Shown: positions 46,501 through 55,415 of the stretch, in pieces
How positions within the stretch are numbered: the stretch's first letter is position 1
How the letters are laid out: each line of letters starts with the position of its first letter
Origin: Thermoanaerobacterales bacterium 50_218
GTDB lineage: Bacteria; Bacillota; DSM-12270; Thermacetogeniales; Thermacetogeniaceae
Direction of reading: 5' to 3'
DNA length: 64,000 nt
Assembly (NCBI GenBank): GCA_001508855.1
Contig: LGFL01000001.1
Location: forward strand, 48,336-112,335
Made by a program: the position numbers and the translations under genes
The notes under the pieces: model-generated
What the model saw: the letters and a program-made list of their open reading frames with translations, nothing else
The model's database searches: none
Told to the model about the DNA's origin: nothing

Positions 46501-46971
46501 TTAGTGGGTTTTTACATCATGGGCACCGAACTGGCGTAGAACCTGCGCCGCTTCGTCAACTCTTGGTCCACTGCTCTGAACAGCAACAAGAATTTTTCCC
46601 TTCCGGACCTCTTCTTCATAGTGACGCCCTTCTTCCTCGGGGATTCCCCAGTCAATCAGCCCCCCAGCGATTCCTCCTGCGGCTGCGCCTGAGAGGAGTC
46701 CAGCAATCGGGCCTGCTGCTATCAAGGGACCGATCCCAGGGATGGCAAGCGCTCCCGCCCCGGCAACCAGACCTGCCAGGCCCCCGAGGACACCACCTGT
46801 GGTAACTCCTTCCATAACGCTGTCTGAGTCTGTTTCCATTTCCAACCCTTCTCTTTTTTCATCCCTGGCGAGAACGGAAATCTCTTTGTGGAAGCCCCTG
46901 TTTCGCAATTCCTGGACCGCTTTTTCTGCCTGTTCTTTTGTGTCAAAGACTCCCAGGACTACTTTTGCCAT
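46501..46971 (-). CDS. Glycine-zipper protein with YflT-like stress domain
   Basis: 156 residues from ATG 46971, six bases after AAAGGAGGT on the minus strand. The N-terminal domain (AKVVLGVFDTKEQAEKAVQEL) resembles the general-stress YflT/GSP17M domain. A central alanine/glycine-rich zipper of about 55 residues (TGGVLGGLAGLVAGAGA and similar) could insert in a membrane. A short C-terminal domain (KILVAVQSSG) follows. The role is unknown, probably envelope stress. Convergent with the chemoreceptor gene. Confidence 0.8.
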   Translation of the reverse strand: MAKVVLGVFDTKEQAEKAVQELRNRGFHKEISVLARDEKREGLEMETDSDSVMEGVTTGGVLGGLAGLVAGAGALAIPGIGPLIAAGPIAGLLSGAAAGGIAGGLIDWGIPEEEGRHYEEEVRKGKILVAVQSSGPRVDEAAQVLRQFGAHDVKTH

Positions 46972-47122
46972 TTTCCGACCTCCTTTGCTCAATTTTTACT
47001 GTTTGTCTTTAGTATTTGAAAGCCGCGGACAAATTATACTTTTCCCTTGTTCTTGCTCTCTTTTTAGGGTAGGATTGTAGGGAAAGCTGGACAAACTAAC
47101 CGTACTCGGGGTGGGAATAAGA

Positions 47123-47614
47123 ATGGTTCCGGTGATCTCCTTTGCTGGATATTCAAATTCAGGAAAAACGACGGTTATCGAGCAGTTGATCAGGGTGCTT
47201 AAAGAACGCGGTTATCGTGTTGCCGCTGTCAAACACGCAGGACACGGATACGAGATCGACCTTCCGGGTAAGGACTCTTATCGCTACTTTCAGGCAGGGG
47301 CAGATCAGGTGATTGTTGTTGGGCCGTCTTCTTTGACGATCCACGAGAGGCTTACAGAAGGGCTTGGGATCAAGGATATTTGTGAAAGGATAAAAGGAGA
47401 AGTTGATCTTATCCTTGTTGAAGGATTTAAGAAGGAGCCAATTCCTAAGGTCGAAGTTTTTAGGGAGGACCATTCCCCGAGGAGACTGTCTTCTGAGCAA
47501 GTTATCGCGGTTGTCAGTGACACTCCTTTGGAAGATTGTCTTCCCTGTTTTACCTTTGGGGAAATTGAGAAACTTGCCGATTTTGTGATCAGTTACTGTA
47601 AATTGTCAAAATAG
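47123..47614 (+). CDS. mobB: Molybdopterin-guanine dinucleotide biosynthesis adaptor protein
   Basis: 163 residues from ATG 47123, 7 bases after GGGGTGGG; GTG 47111 is in frame but closer to that site. The P-loop FAGYSNSGKTT, then VAAVKHAGHG and LVEGFKKEPIPKVEV are typical of MobB. It binds GTP and supports MobA in making the bis-MGD cofactor of molybdenum or tungsten enzymes such as formate dehydrogenase, which a Wood-Ljungdahl organism needs. Stands alone. Confidence 0.93.
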   Translation: MVPVISFAGYSNSGKTTVIEQLIRVLKERGYRVAAVKHAGHGYEIDLPGKDSYRYFQAGADQVIVVGPSSLTIHERLTEGLGIKDICERIKGEVDLILVEGFKKEPIPKVEVFREDHSPRRLSSEQVIAVVSDTPLEDCLPCFTFGEIEKLADFVISYCKLSK

Positions 47615-47618
47615 TTAA

Positions 47619-47659
47619 AAGGAGCAGGCGACAGACTAGGGAACTTCCGCCTGCTCCTT
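47619..47659. terminator. Bidirectional terminator
   Basis: AAGGAGCAGGCG (47619-47630) and CGCCTGCTCCTT (47648-47659), perfect 12-bp stem with a 17-base loop, between mobB (+) and the DUF1015 gene (-). Confidence 0.8.
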
Positions 47660-47666
47660 GTTGGCA

Positions 47667-48959
47667 TCATATAGTAAGGTCATTGAGGACGAGACCAGTG
47701 AGCAACTTGGGATAGAAATAGGTCGATTTTTGGGGCATTTTTTCACCTGCTGTTGCTACCGCGACCACATCTTCTATTTTTGTGGGATTGAGGATAAATA
47801 CCAGTTGTCCTTCTCCCTGGAGGAGTGCCTCAAAAGCTTCTTTTTCGTCCCTGGTATACTCCAGTTTTGCCTGGTGCCCGGGTTTCTCAGTGTCAATGCC
47901 CAGAAACTGTTTCAGGATCAGAAGGTGAAGCACAGAAACATCAAGTTCACACCAGGCTGGTGGTTTATCAGGAGCCATTTTCTTCACTGCTTCTGGGTTT
48001 TTCAGGGTCAGCAGGTAGGTTGCGGGTTCTCGTGTGGCCATAACGAAGGCGGTTTGCCCTTTTTTCTGTCGTTCTCCAAGGATTTTTTTGAGTTCTTCTG
48101 GTCTGGCTGAGATTGGCTCAATCACAAAGTTCTCAGTAAGCCTTTCTTTGAGAAGCTCCAGGTTGAGGTCCTGGAGCCCACGGATGATCCGGTGTGTGGG
48201 CAGGATTACCAGACCGGGGTCGTGGATGTTGACGAGATACATGAGGACATAAGCTGCTCCTTTGTACTTTTCACCGACTTCGCGGTAAAAAGTAAGAGCT
48301 GTATCGTAGCGGTGGTGACCATCAGCAATGTAGAGAACATGGTTTTCCAGTGTTGATGTGATTTTTCTGTGCAGTTCCTGGTTGGTAATTACCCAGAGGC
48401 GGTGTTTTTCTCCAACATCATCTTCTAATTCAATTTCTGGGGGAGATTTTTTGATTTCTTCGAAGTCTTCTTCTAGAGTTGCCTTGGGGTCATTGTAAAT
48501 GGAGAAAACGGAACTGAAGTTGGCTTTACAGGCGCGCATCAGAGCCAACCGATCAGCTTTGGGTTTTGCCAGTGTAGCTTCATGGGGGAGAATTTTTCCT
48601 GACGAGTAGTCTTCTAACTGGACCCGGGCAAAGAAGCCGGTTCTTTTGAAAGTCTGGCCGTTGGCCACAAATTCCTGTTCGTAGAGGTAGAACGCTTCTT
48701 CGTCTTCATGTTTCAAGATGCCTTCGTGAAGCCACTCTTGGTAAAACTTTGCTGCTCTGGTGTAACGGTTATTATGTTCATCATCAGTTGGATACTGGTA
48801 TCCCAGTTCCAGTCTGATAACATTGTACGGGTGTCTTTCGTAATACATTTTTTGGGCTTTGCTGTCGATGACATCGTATGGCGGTGTTACTACTGCTGCC
48901 AGGTTACCGATCTTTTCCTTGTTGTAACGGATTCCCCGAAATGGAATGACTTTTGCCAT
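47667..48959 (-). CDS. DUF1015 family protein
   Basis: 430 residues, ATG 48959 after GAAAGGGGAG on the minus strand. Family signatures visible: IPFRGIRYNKEKIG near the start, VVTPPYDVID, PYNVIRLELG, ILPHEATLAKPKADR, the block IADGHHRYDTAL and ILPTHRII. The family is widespread in anaerobes and its biochemical function is not established. It is a single gene, divergent from the PHP-domain gene. Confidence 0.92.
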   Translation of the reverse strand: MAKVIPFRGIRYNKEKIGNLAAVVTPPYDVIDSKAQKMYYERHPYNVIRLELGYQYPTDDEHNNRYTRAAKFYQEWLHEGILKHEDEEAFYLYEQEFVANGQTFKRTGFFARVQLEDYSSGKILPHEATLAKPKADRLALMRACKANFSSVFSIYNDPKATLEEDFEEIKKSPPEIELEDDVGEKHRLWVITNQELHRKITSTLENHVLYIADGHHRYDTALTFYREVGEKYKGAAYVLMYLVNIHDPGLVILPTHRIIRGLQDLNLELLKERLTENFVIEPISARPEELKKILGERQKKGQTAFVMATREPATYLLTLKNPEAVKKMAPDKPPAWCELDVSVLHLLILKQFLGIDTEKPGHQAKLEYTRDEKEAFEALLQGEGQLVFILNPTKIEDVVAVATAGEKMPQKSTYFYPKLLTGLVLNDLTI

Positions 48960-49126
48960 TGTTTCTCCCCTTTCTTTTGTTATCCGCTTTATTTTATTAT
49001 GTTTTAATTCTCACTGGCAAGGTAGTCTTTCTCAAGATATTGAATTTTTCCATTTTTCATGATTAAATCGATCTGGCTGCATTTACATCATTTACGTCAG
49101 TCGGACGCGGCGGAAAGGAGTTCTTC

Positions 49127-49888
49127 ATGCTTGTAGATTACCACATTCACGCTCTGGGCCACCAAGGAGGCTCGTATAACGAGGAGCTTTTGGAGCAATA
49201 CTGTGCAACTGCTTGTTCTCAGGGGCTCGCCGAGATCGGATTTGCCGATCACGATGATTATTTTGAGGGGGTTGATGAAGAAGAGATCAGGAAGGTTTCG
49301 AAGTCATCTCTTCGACTCCAGGTAAAGCTTGGACTGGAAGTGAGTTACTGGCCGGGTAGGGAAAAAGAAATCGCCAAGTTCGCCAAAGCAAAACATTTCG
49401 ATTACTTGATCGGCTCCATTCACCATATAGGTTCCTGGATGTTTGACCACCCAGATTACATATCAGAATATCGGGAATGGGAGTTGTCAGACCTTTATCG
49501 GACCTATTTTCAGCTTGTGGAAAAGCTTGCCCGGAGCCGGCTTTTCGATATTGTCGGCCACCTCGACCTGATCAAGGTTTTTGGCTACCGGGTTTGCGGT
49601 AATATCGTCTCCTTTGCGGAGCCGGCTTTGCGGGCGATCAAAGACAACGGCCTTACCTTTGAAGTCAACACATCGGGTCTCCGCAAACCTTGCCGGGAAA
49701 TGTATCCATCGAGGGAACTTGTAGAGCGCTGTTTTGAACTGGGAATCCCGGTCACTCTTGGTTCCGACGCCCATCAGAGCAGTGATGTCGGGAGGGATCT
49801 GGCACATGCCCGCGAACTCCTCTATCAGGTCGGCTACCGGAAGATAGCTGTCTTTACCAGGCGCCAGCGGGATTTGGTTGATTTATAG
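49127..49888 (+). CDS. PHP-domain phosphoesterase (histidinol-phosphatase type)
   Basis: 253 residues, ATG after AAGGAG. Metal-binding motifs YHIHALGHQ, IGFADHDDYF, GLEVSYWPG, GSIHHIGSW, IVGHLDLIK and LGSDAHQSS match HisK-type histidinol phosphatases of Firmicutes (B. subtilis HisJ). It would dephosphorylate histidinol phosphate; other PHP esterases cannot be excluded. hisC is 15 kb away in this window. It leads directly to the YlbF-like gene, 22 bases apart. Confidence 0.85.
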   Translation: MLVDYHIHALGHQGGSYNEELLEQYCATACSQGLAEIGFADHDDYFEGVDEEEIRKVSKSSLRLQVKLGLEVSYWPGREKEIAKFAKAKHFDYLIGSIHHIGSWMFDHPDYISEYREWELSDLYRTYFQLVEKLARSRLFDIVGHLDLIKVFGYRVCGNIVSFAEPALRAIKDNGLTFEVNTSGLRKPCREMYPSRELVERCFELGIPVTLGSDAHQSSDVGRDLAHARELLYQVGYRKIAVFTRRQRDLVDL

Positions 49889-49910
49889 ATTTTGGGAGGA
49901 GGGATGTAGG

Positions 49911-50285
49911 GTGAACGCGTATGACTGTGCCTATGAACTTGCCCGGGCGCTGAAAGAGAGCGAAGAATACAAAAAATTGCTTGAAGCGCGTGCTCGTGTT
50001 GACGCGGATCCCAAGAACAAGCAGATGTTTCTCGATTTCCGCAAGTGCCAGTGGGAAATTCAGAAAGCCAAGGCCCTTGGCAAGGATGTTGACGAAAACC
50101 AGTTGCGCCGATTTGAACAGCTTGCAGAACTGGTTAATCTGAATCCTGCCGTCAAAGAACTGATCTCTGCGGAGTTCCGCTTCAGCAGGTTGATGGCCGA
50201 TATTCAGAAAATCCTCGTGAATACCCTTTCTGAATGGTCGCAAATGGCAGGAGAAGTTTTGGGAGGAGACGAATTCAAAGAATAG
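49911..50285 (+). CDS. YlbF/YmcA family protein
   Basis: 124 residues from GTG 49911, 7 bases after GGGAGGAGGG; the upstream ATG 49878 is inside the preceding gene. All-helical, with AYELARALKESEEYK and later NPKNKQMFLDFRK-like sequence (here DPKNKQMFLDFRKCQ), typical of the Com_YlbF family. In B. subtilis YlbF, YmcA and YaaT form a complex that stimulates RNase Y and Spo0A phosphorylation. Which paralogue this is cannot be decided. Confidence 0.85.
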   Translation: MNAYDCAYELARALKESEEYKKLLEARARVDADPKNKQMFLDFRKCQWEIQKAKALGKDVDENQLRRFEQLAELVNLNPAVKELISAEFRFSRLMADIQKILVNTLSEWSQMAGEVLGGDEFKE

Positions 50286-50327
50286 GGGAGAGGACGCGGC
50301 GCTTCTGTCAGATAAAGGGGGATTCTT

Positions 50328-52310
50328 GTGCCGCGGGAACTGGTCTTAGGGAACGGCGGTTTTCTGGTTAATTTTGACAAAGACTTTAACATGAGGGATT
50401 TTTACTTTCCCTATGTGGGAGAATTGAATCACATTGGGGGTAGCAGGAACTGTATTGGGGTCTGGTCTGCTGGTCAGTTTTCCTGGCTTCACGAATCGAG
50501 CTGGGATAAGCGTCTTACTTACAAACCTGACTGCTTGGTTGCCAGTGTTACTGCAAAAAGTGATGTCATGGGGCTTGCCCTGGTGATCAACTGTGCTGTT
50601 CACTTTAGTGACAATATTTACCTGATGAAACTGGCTGTTCACAACCTCCGCAAGGAGGAAAGAGAGGTTCGCATTTTTTTTACCCATGATTTTTCCATTG
50701 ATGAGACTGATGTAGGAGATACTGCGGTTTACAGCCCAACTCTGAATGCCATTTACCATTACAAGAGAAACCGCTACATCCTGATTAATGGCCGAACGAA
50801 GGATGGAGGAATCTTTCAGTTTGCTACGGGGACCAAACGCTTTCGGGGGGCAGAAGGAACCTGGCGTGATGCCGAGGATGGGGTTCTTGAAGGCAATCCC
50901 ATTGCCCAGGGTTCTGTTGACAGCACGATCAGTTTCCAACTGTTTTTACCTCCGAGAGGTGAACAGGTTTTTTATTACTGGATTGTTGTTGGGTTTAATT
51001 TTACCGAAGTGAAGAACCTTAATGAACTTGTCCTGCAGCAAACTCCCCCGGTTCTCTTTGAAAAGATCGAAAACTACTGGCAGCGATGGGTTAATAAATA
51101 TACCTTTAACTTCGCTAACCTGACACCGGAAATCATTGACCTCTTCAAAAGAAGTTTGCTGATCGTGAGGACCCAGATTGACAAAAGGGGAGCAATACTG
51201 GCAGCTACAGATTCCGACATCCTCCAATTTAACCGTGATCACTATTGTTATGTGTGGCCCCGAGATGGAGCACTTGTCGCCCAGGCCTTAATTAAAGCAG
51301 GTTATCCTGAACTGACCAAAAACTTTTTTCTCTTCTGTCAGCAGGGTTTGACTGAAGACGGTTACTTGCTTCATAAATATAACCCTGATGGCACTCCTGG
51401 TTCTAGCTGGCACCCCTGGTTTGCCAACAACAAGCCCCAGCTCCCTATTCAAGAAGATGAGACAGCGCTTGTTCTCTTCAGTCTCTGGGAGTATTACCAG
51501 AGTGTTCGGGATCTCGATTTTGTCCAGGACCTCTACAGAAACCTTGTCTGTCCCGCCGCCGATTTCTTGGCGAGTTATATCTATCCAGAGTTGAACCTTC
51601 CTATCGAGAGTTATGATCTCTGGGAAGAGCGTCGGGGCATTTTCACCTTCACTACTGCTGCTGTTTACGGAGGATTGGTGGCTGCTGCCAATTTTGCGCG
51701 GCTCTTTGCTGATGGTGACCGCGCCGAGAAGTACGAAGATGCTGCCAGGCGGCTCCGTAAGGGGATGCTGGAGCACCTCTACGACGATTCTTTAGGAAGG
51801 TTTATCCGTGGGATTTACATCGACCAAGATGGCAACATATCCAAGGACCTGACCCTCGAAAGCAGTTTATTCGGTCTCTTTTATTTCGGTGCTTTTGATC
51901 CGATGGATCCGAAGGTCATTACAACAATGCAAGCGATCGAAACAGGACTCAGGGTAAAAACTGAAGTGGGCGGAATAGCCCGCTATACAGATGATTACTA
52001 TTTTCAAAAGTCTCGGGATATCGAAAACGTTCCCGGCAATCCCTGGATTATCTGCACACTCTGGCTGGCAGATTGGTATATCGCCTGTGCCAGCGCCCCT
52101 GAACACCTGAAAAGACCTTTCCAGATCCTCCAGTGGGTAACTCGCCACGCCCTGAAAACGGGAATTCTTCCCGAACAGCTGCATCCGTATACTGGAGAGC
52201 CCGTTTCTGTTGCTCCTTTGACCTGGTCGCATGCGACTTTCATCATGGTTGTTTTGAAATATGTGGAAAAATTCCACCAGCTTGGCTGGTATCACCAACT
52301 TGAATGGTAG
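50328..52310 (+). CDS. Glycoside hydrolase family 15 (glucoamylase-like) protein
   Basis: 660 residues, GTG start. An N-terminal super-beta-sandwich domain (to about residue 260; LVLGNGGFLVNFDKDFNMRD at the start) precedes the (alpha/alpha)6 catalytic barrel. Barrel motifs: HYCYVWPRDGALVAQALI, the general acid region PIQEDETALVLFSLWEYY and general base region ILPEQLHPYTGEP followed by PLTWSHATF. No signal peptide, so it is probably cytoplasmic, acting on glycogen, maltodextrin or trehalose-type glucans. No other glycogen gene is nearby. Confidence 0.92.
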   Translation: MPRELVLGNGGFLVNFDKDFNMRDFYFPYVGELNHIGGSRNCIGVWSAGQFSWLHESSWDKRLTYKPDCLVASVTAKSDVMGLALVINCAVHFSDNIYLMKLAVHNLRKEEREVRIFFTHDFSIDETDVGDTAVYSPTLNAIYHYKRNRYILINGRTKDGGIFQFATGTKRFRGAEGTWRDAEDGVLEGNPIAQGSVDSTISFQLFLPPRGEQVFYYWIVVGFNFTEVKNLNELVLQQTPPVLFEKIENYWQRWVNKYTFNFANLTPEIIDLFKRSLLIVRTQIDKRGAILAATDSDILQFNRDHYCYVWPRDGALVAQALIKAGYPELTKNFFLFCQQGLTEDGYLLHKYNPDGTPGSSWHPWFANNKPQLPIQEDETALVLFSLWEYYQSVRDLDFVQDLYRNLVCPAADFLASYIYPELNLPIESYDLWEERRGIFTFTTAAVYGGLVAAANFARLFADGDRAEKYEDAARRLRKGMLEHLYDDSLGRFIRGIYIDQDGNISKDLTLESSLFGLFYFGAFDPMDPKVITTMQAIETGLRVKTEVGGIARYTDDYYFQKSRDIENVPGNPWIICTLWLADWYIACASAPEHLKRPFQILQWVTRHALKTGILPEQLHPYTGEPVSVAPLTWSHATFIMVVLKYVEKFHQLGWYHQLEW

Positions 52311-52335
52311 GATCTGCTGGTCTCGCCCCGTTCCC

Positions 52336-52364
52336 TTGACACTGGTAGATCACCTTGGTATAAT
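52336..52364 (+). promoter_or_regulatory. Sigma-A promoter of polyamine operon
   Basis: TTGACA (52336-52341), 17 bases, TATAAT (52359-52364): both boxes are perfect consensus. About 50 bases before pdaD. Confidence 0.92.
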
Positions 52365-52416
52365 CTGTCTAGTTTGCATTGAGAAGTGAAGAGAAGGAGA
52401 GGGAAGGGATCTGAGG

Positions 52417-52875
52417 ATGCTGCCTACACCGACGCGTTACACCCTTGTGGCTGGTGCCGCTGAAGCGGAAAAAGAGCTGAATGCTTTTGACAAGGCGCTT
52501 CTCAACGCAGGAGTAGGAAATGTAAATTTGCTCAGGGTCAGTAGTATTTTGCCACCGGGAGCTAAATATTCACCCGATTTTCAGGCTCCACCTGGGTCCC
52601 TCATTCCTATAGCTTACGGTAGTTTGACCAGTAGGAAACCCGGTGTTTTGATTGCCGCGGCGGTTGCCGTGGGGATCGGCTCCGAAGGCTTTGGGGTAAT
52701 TATGGAATTTGCCGGGTATTGCGGTAAAGAAGAGGCTGAAGAAAAGGTTCGAGAAATGGTTGAAGAGGCTTTTCAATATCGTGGCATTAAATTGGAAGAA
52801 CTTAAAGTGATTGGGATCGAGCACAAGGTTGTTTCTTGTGGCTGTGTTTTTGCCGGGGTTCCTCTCTGGTATTAG
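52417..52875 (+). CDS. pdaD: Pyruvoyl-dependent arginine decarboxylase
   Basis: 152 residues, ATG start. It decarboxylates arginine to agmatine. The proenzyme cleaves itself at the S42-S43 bond in LLRVSSILPPGAK, turning S43 into the pyruvoyl group. AVGIGSEGFGVIMEF and the C-terminal CGCVFAGVPLWY are family features. This class is common in archaea and scattered in bacteria. It is the first gene of an operon with an aminopropyltransferase and an agmatinase-like gene. Confidence 0.95.
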   Translation: MLPTPTRYTLVAGAAEAEKELNAFDKALLNAGVGNVNLLRVSSILPPGAKYSPDFQAPPGSLIPIAYGSLTSRKPGVLIAAAVAVGIGSEGFGVIMEFAGYCGKEEAEEKVREMVEEAFQYRGIKLEELKVIGIEHKVVSCGCVFAGVPLWY

Positions 52876-52900
52876 GAAATTTGAGTAAGGAGCGCGGAAT

Positions 52901-53749
52901 TTGAAAATGGAGTTGTGGTTTACCGAAAAACAGACCCCAAGTGTAGGGATTACATGTAAGGTTCTCCGCACCCTTCACCGAGAAAAAACGCCTTTTCAGG
53001 ATATCACAGTTTTAGATACCGAGCAGTTTGGAAGAATGCTTGTTCTCGATGGGATGGTCCAAACTACAATTTACGATGAATTTGCCTACCACGAAATGTT
53101 GGCGCACGTTCCCTTGAACACCCACCCTCACCCTTGTAAGGTTCTCATAGTTGGAGGTGGTGATGGGGGTACTGCAAGAGAAGTTTTGCGCCATTCTCGG
53201 GTAGAAAGAGTTACTCTGGTGGAGATCGATCGCCGGGTCGTGGAAATAAGCCGTCGTTTCTTGCCTGAACTCGCTTGTTCTTTTGACCATCCCAAGATGG
53301 AAGTCTTTTTCGAGGATGGTGTGGAATACGTCAAGAAGAAAGAAGGAGTTTACGATGTCATCCTTGTTGATTCTCCGGAGCCGATAGGTCAGGCGGCCAG
53401 GTTGTTCAGTGCTGAGTTTTATGAGGCTGTTTTTAGGGCTCTCCGCCCTGACGGATTATTTGCTGCGCAAACGGAGTCACCTTTTTTTAACAGGGACTTG
53501 ATTTCTAGTGTGTATAAGAAAATTAGCCGCCTTTTTCCGATTGCCAAACTTTATCTCGCAGTTGTTCCTACTTACCCCAGTGGGCTCTGGAGCTTTACCA
53601 TTGGTTCCAAGAAATTTGATCCCGAATCTGTTGACCCGAAGGAAATCCCCTCTTTTCCATTGCGTTACTACAATTCCGATGTTCATTTTGCCTCCTTTAA
53701 ATTGCCTGATTTTGTTAGGGAATTACTTTGCCAGGAGGTTAAGTCTTGA
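52901..53749 (+). CDS. speE: Spermidine-synthase family aminopropyltransferase, copy 2
   Basis: 282 residues from TTG 52901, 8 bases after AAGGAG. Motifs: ELWFTEKQTPSVG, FQDITVLDTEQFG, LVLDGMVQTT, VGGGDGGTAREVL. The catalytic-aspartate motif reads VDSPEPIGQA, where copy 1 at 29.2 kb has VDSSDPVGPA, so the second aspartate is replaced by glutamate and the following proline is lost. Between pdaD and a SpeB-like gene, it may act on agmatine to give N1-aminopropylagmatine, as in Thermus and some archaea, instead of on putrescine. Overlaps the next gene by 4 bases. Confidence 0.9.
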   Translation: MKMELWFTEKQTPSVGITCKVLRTLHREKTPFQDITVLDTEQFGRMLVLDGMVQTTIYDEFAYHEMLAHVPLNTHPHPCKVLIVGGGDGGTAREVLRHSRVERVTLVEIDRRVVEISRRFLPELACSFDHPKMEVFFEDGVEYVKKKEGVYDVILVDSPEPIGQAARLFSAEFYEAVFRALRPDGLFAAQTESPFFNRDLISSVYKKISRLFPIAKLYLAVVPTYPSGLWSFTIGSKKFDPESVDPKEIPSFPLRYYNSDVHFASFKLPDFVRELLCQEVKS

Positions 53750-54603
53750 AGAACTATTGTTTGCGTGCAGGGCAATTTCTAGGATCGGGTGATTCTTACG
53801 AAGCTGCGAAAATCGTTCTGGTTGGGGTTCCTCTGGAACTCACAGTAACCTTCAGGACAGGGGCACGCGGTGGTCCTCAGGCAATCAGGATGGCTTCTGA
53901 AGGCCTGGAGGATTTTAGTCCTTATCTTGAGGGTGAGCTTGGCAAGTGTTCCTTTTATGATGCAGGTGACTTGCTCCTGCCATTTGGAAACCTGCAGACT
54001 TCTCTTGAAAGGATCGAAACTCTGACCAGAAAAATCATAGAAGACGGGAAGTTTCCGCTTTTTATGGGGGGAGAACACCTCCTTAGTTACGCAGTTGTGA
54101 AAGCCTTCGCTGAAGTTTACCCAGACCTCCTGGTGATTCACATTGATGCTCATGCCGACCTGCGGGAAGATTACCTTGGGGAGGCTTTTTCACATGCGAC
54201 GGTAGTCAGGAGAATCTGTGAAATAGTCGGAAGTAACGATGTGTATCAGTTCGCCATCCGCTCTGGGACCAGTGAAGAATTCGCCTTTGCCAGGAAGTTC
54301 ACCAATTTTTACCCTTTTAGACTGCTGGATGCTTTCAAGGAGTGTGTTCCTCTTTTCCGGGACCGTCCCCTTTACATTACCTTCGACATCGATGTTCTCG
54401 ATCCAGCTTACGCTCCAGGGACAGGGACACCTGAGCCTGGTGGGGTAACGCCTCAAGAAGTCTTTCAGCTTTTTGCTTGCTTCCGAGGGCTTAGGGTTGT
54501 TGGGTTTGATCTTGTTGAAGTGGCACCATCTCAGGACCCCAGCGGAATTACTGCTTTGCTGGCAGCAAAGATAATCAGAGAGGGGATTATCGCTTTTTCT
54601 TAG
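53746..54603 (+). CDS. speB: Agmatinase / aminopropylagmatine ureohydrolase
   Basis: 285 residues from TTG 53746, overlapping the speE stop (TTGA). Ureohydrolase manganese-site motifs: MGGEHLLSY, VIHIDAHADLRED, FSHATVVRR and ITFDIDVLDPAYAPGTGTPE. It releases urea from agmatine to give putrescine, or from N1-aminopropylagmatine to give spermidine. The operon order decarboxylase-aminopropyltransferase-ureohydrolase is compatible with either route. Confidence 0.92.
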   Translation: MKNYCLRAGQFLGSGDSYEAAKIVLVGVPLELTVTFRTGARGGPQAIRMASEGLEDFSPYLEGELGKCSFYDAGDLLLPFGNLQTSLERIETLTRKIIEDGKFPLFMGGEHLLSYAVVKAFAEVYPDLLVIHIDAHADLREDYLGEAFSHATVVRRICEIVGSNDVYQFAIRSGTSEEFAFARKFTNFYPFRLLDAFKECVPLFRDRPLYITFDIDVLDPAYAPGTGTPEPGGVTPQEVFQLFACFRGLRVVGFDLVEVAPSQDPSGITALLAAKIIREGIIAFS

Positions 54604-54688
54604 AACTTAACTGGCAGTTTGTAAAAGGAAAAAATTTGTCTTTAGCGAATACTTTATAAGGACTAACAAAAGAAAGTGGGGGAGTGTC

Positions 54689-54919
54689 ATGTGTGAGTGC
54701 TGTACACCTAAGGAACATTTAGGGCATCTTCATGTCAGTGGTGTCAGTGAAGCTGATCTGGAAAAATTAAACGAGGTCGTGAGCAGTCTACCCGGTGTTT
54801 TCCGGGCAACTCTTGCTGACCACGGTGAATCCGAGGCAGTGGTTCTTTTCGATAAAAGGGTAGTCTCTCCTGAGAGGATTCGAGAGGCGCTTGCTGGTAA
54901 GGGATACAAAGTATCTTAG
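54689..54919 (+). CDS. Small HMA-like fold protein without the central CxxC
   Basis: 76 residues, ATG after GGGGGAG. The ferredoxin-like babbab pattern of heavy-metal-associated domains is visible (HLHVSGVS...ADLEKLNEVVSSLPGV...VVLFDKRVVSPERIREALAGKGYKVS is split here for clarity). The usual metal-binding GMTCxxC loop reads GVSEADL, and the cysteines sit instead at the N-terminus (MCECCTPKEH, with nearby histidines). It may bind metal in another way. Between speB and the tRNA cluster. Confidence 0.75.
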   Translation: MCECCTPKEHLGHLHVSGVSEADLEKLNEVVSSLPGVFRATLADHGESEAVVLFDKRVVSPERIREALAGKGYKVS

Positions 54920-54943
54920 ATGCAAGACACTGCGTCCAGAGCT

Positions 54944-54973
54944 GTTGACTTGGAAAAAAGGTGATGTTATAAT
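54944..54973 (+). promoter_or_regulatory. Sigma-A promoter of tRNA cluster
   Basis: TTGACT (54944-54949), 18 bases, TATAAT (54968-54973) with a TGT extension. About 30 bases before tRNA-Val. Confidence 0.85.
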
Positions 54974-55006
54974 AAGATTGCCTTGAGTTGAAGAGTCTTA
55001 GAGCAA

Positions 55007-55081
55007 GGGCGATTAGCTCAGTGGGAGAGCACCTGCCTTACAAGCAGGGGGTCGGCAGTTCAAATCTGTCATCGCCCACCA
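55007..55081 (+). tRNA. tRNA-Val(TAC)
   Basis: Acceptor GGGCGAT/ATCGCCC, anticodon loop CTTACAA within CCTGC/GCAGG, T-loop GTTCAAATC, discriminator A, CCA encoded. 75 nt. First of six clustered tRNA genes. Confidence 0.96.
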
Positions 55082-55112
55082 TTGAACGACAACAATAAAT
55101 TAGGTGAAGTGC

Positions 55113-55188
55113 GGAGCTGTAGTGTAGCGGTTAACACGCCGGCCTGTCAAGCCGGAGATCGCGGGTTCAATTCCCGTCAGCTCCGCCA
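55113..55188 (+). tRNA. tRNA-Asp(GTC)
   Basis: Acceptor GGAGCTG/CAGCTCC, anticodon loop CTGTCAA within CCGGC/GCCGG, discriminator G, CCA encoded. 76 nt. Confidence 0.96.
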
Positions 55189-55204
55189 TTTATAAAAAGG
55201 TTGT

Positions 55205-55280
<76 letters not shown>

Positions 55281-55299
55281 TGAATAAGCTTGTAAGTGA

Positions 55300-55374
55300 G
55301 CGGAAGTAGCTCAGTGGTAGAGCATCGCCTTGCCAAGGCGAGGGCCGCGGGTTCAAGTCCCGTCTTCCGCTCCA
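55300..55374 (+). tRNA. tRNA-Gly(GCC)
   Basis: Acceptor GCGGAAG/CTTCCGC, anticodon loop TTGCCAA within TCGCC/GGCGA, discriminator T, CCA encoded. 75 nt. This isoacceptor would match the GGC specifier of the T-box at 26.0 kb. Confidence 0.96.
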
Positions 55375-55415
55375 TTATTATTAATAATCACTGCTAAGAA
55401 TTATTTAGGCACTAA

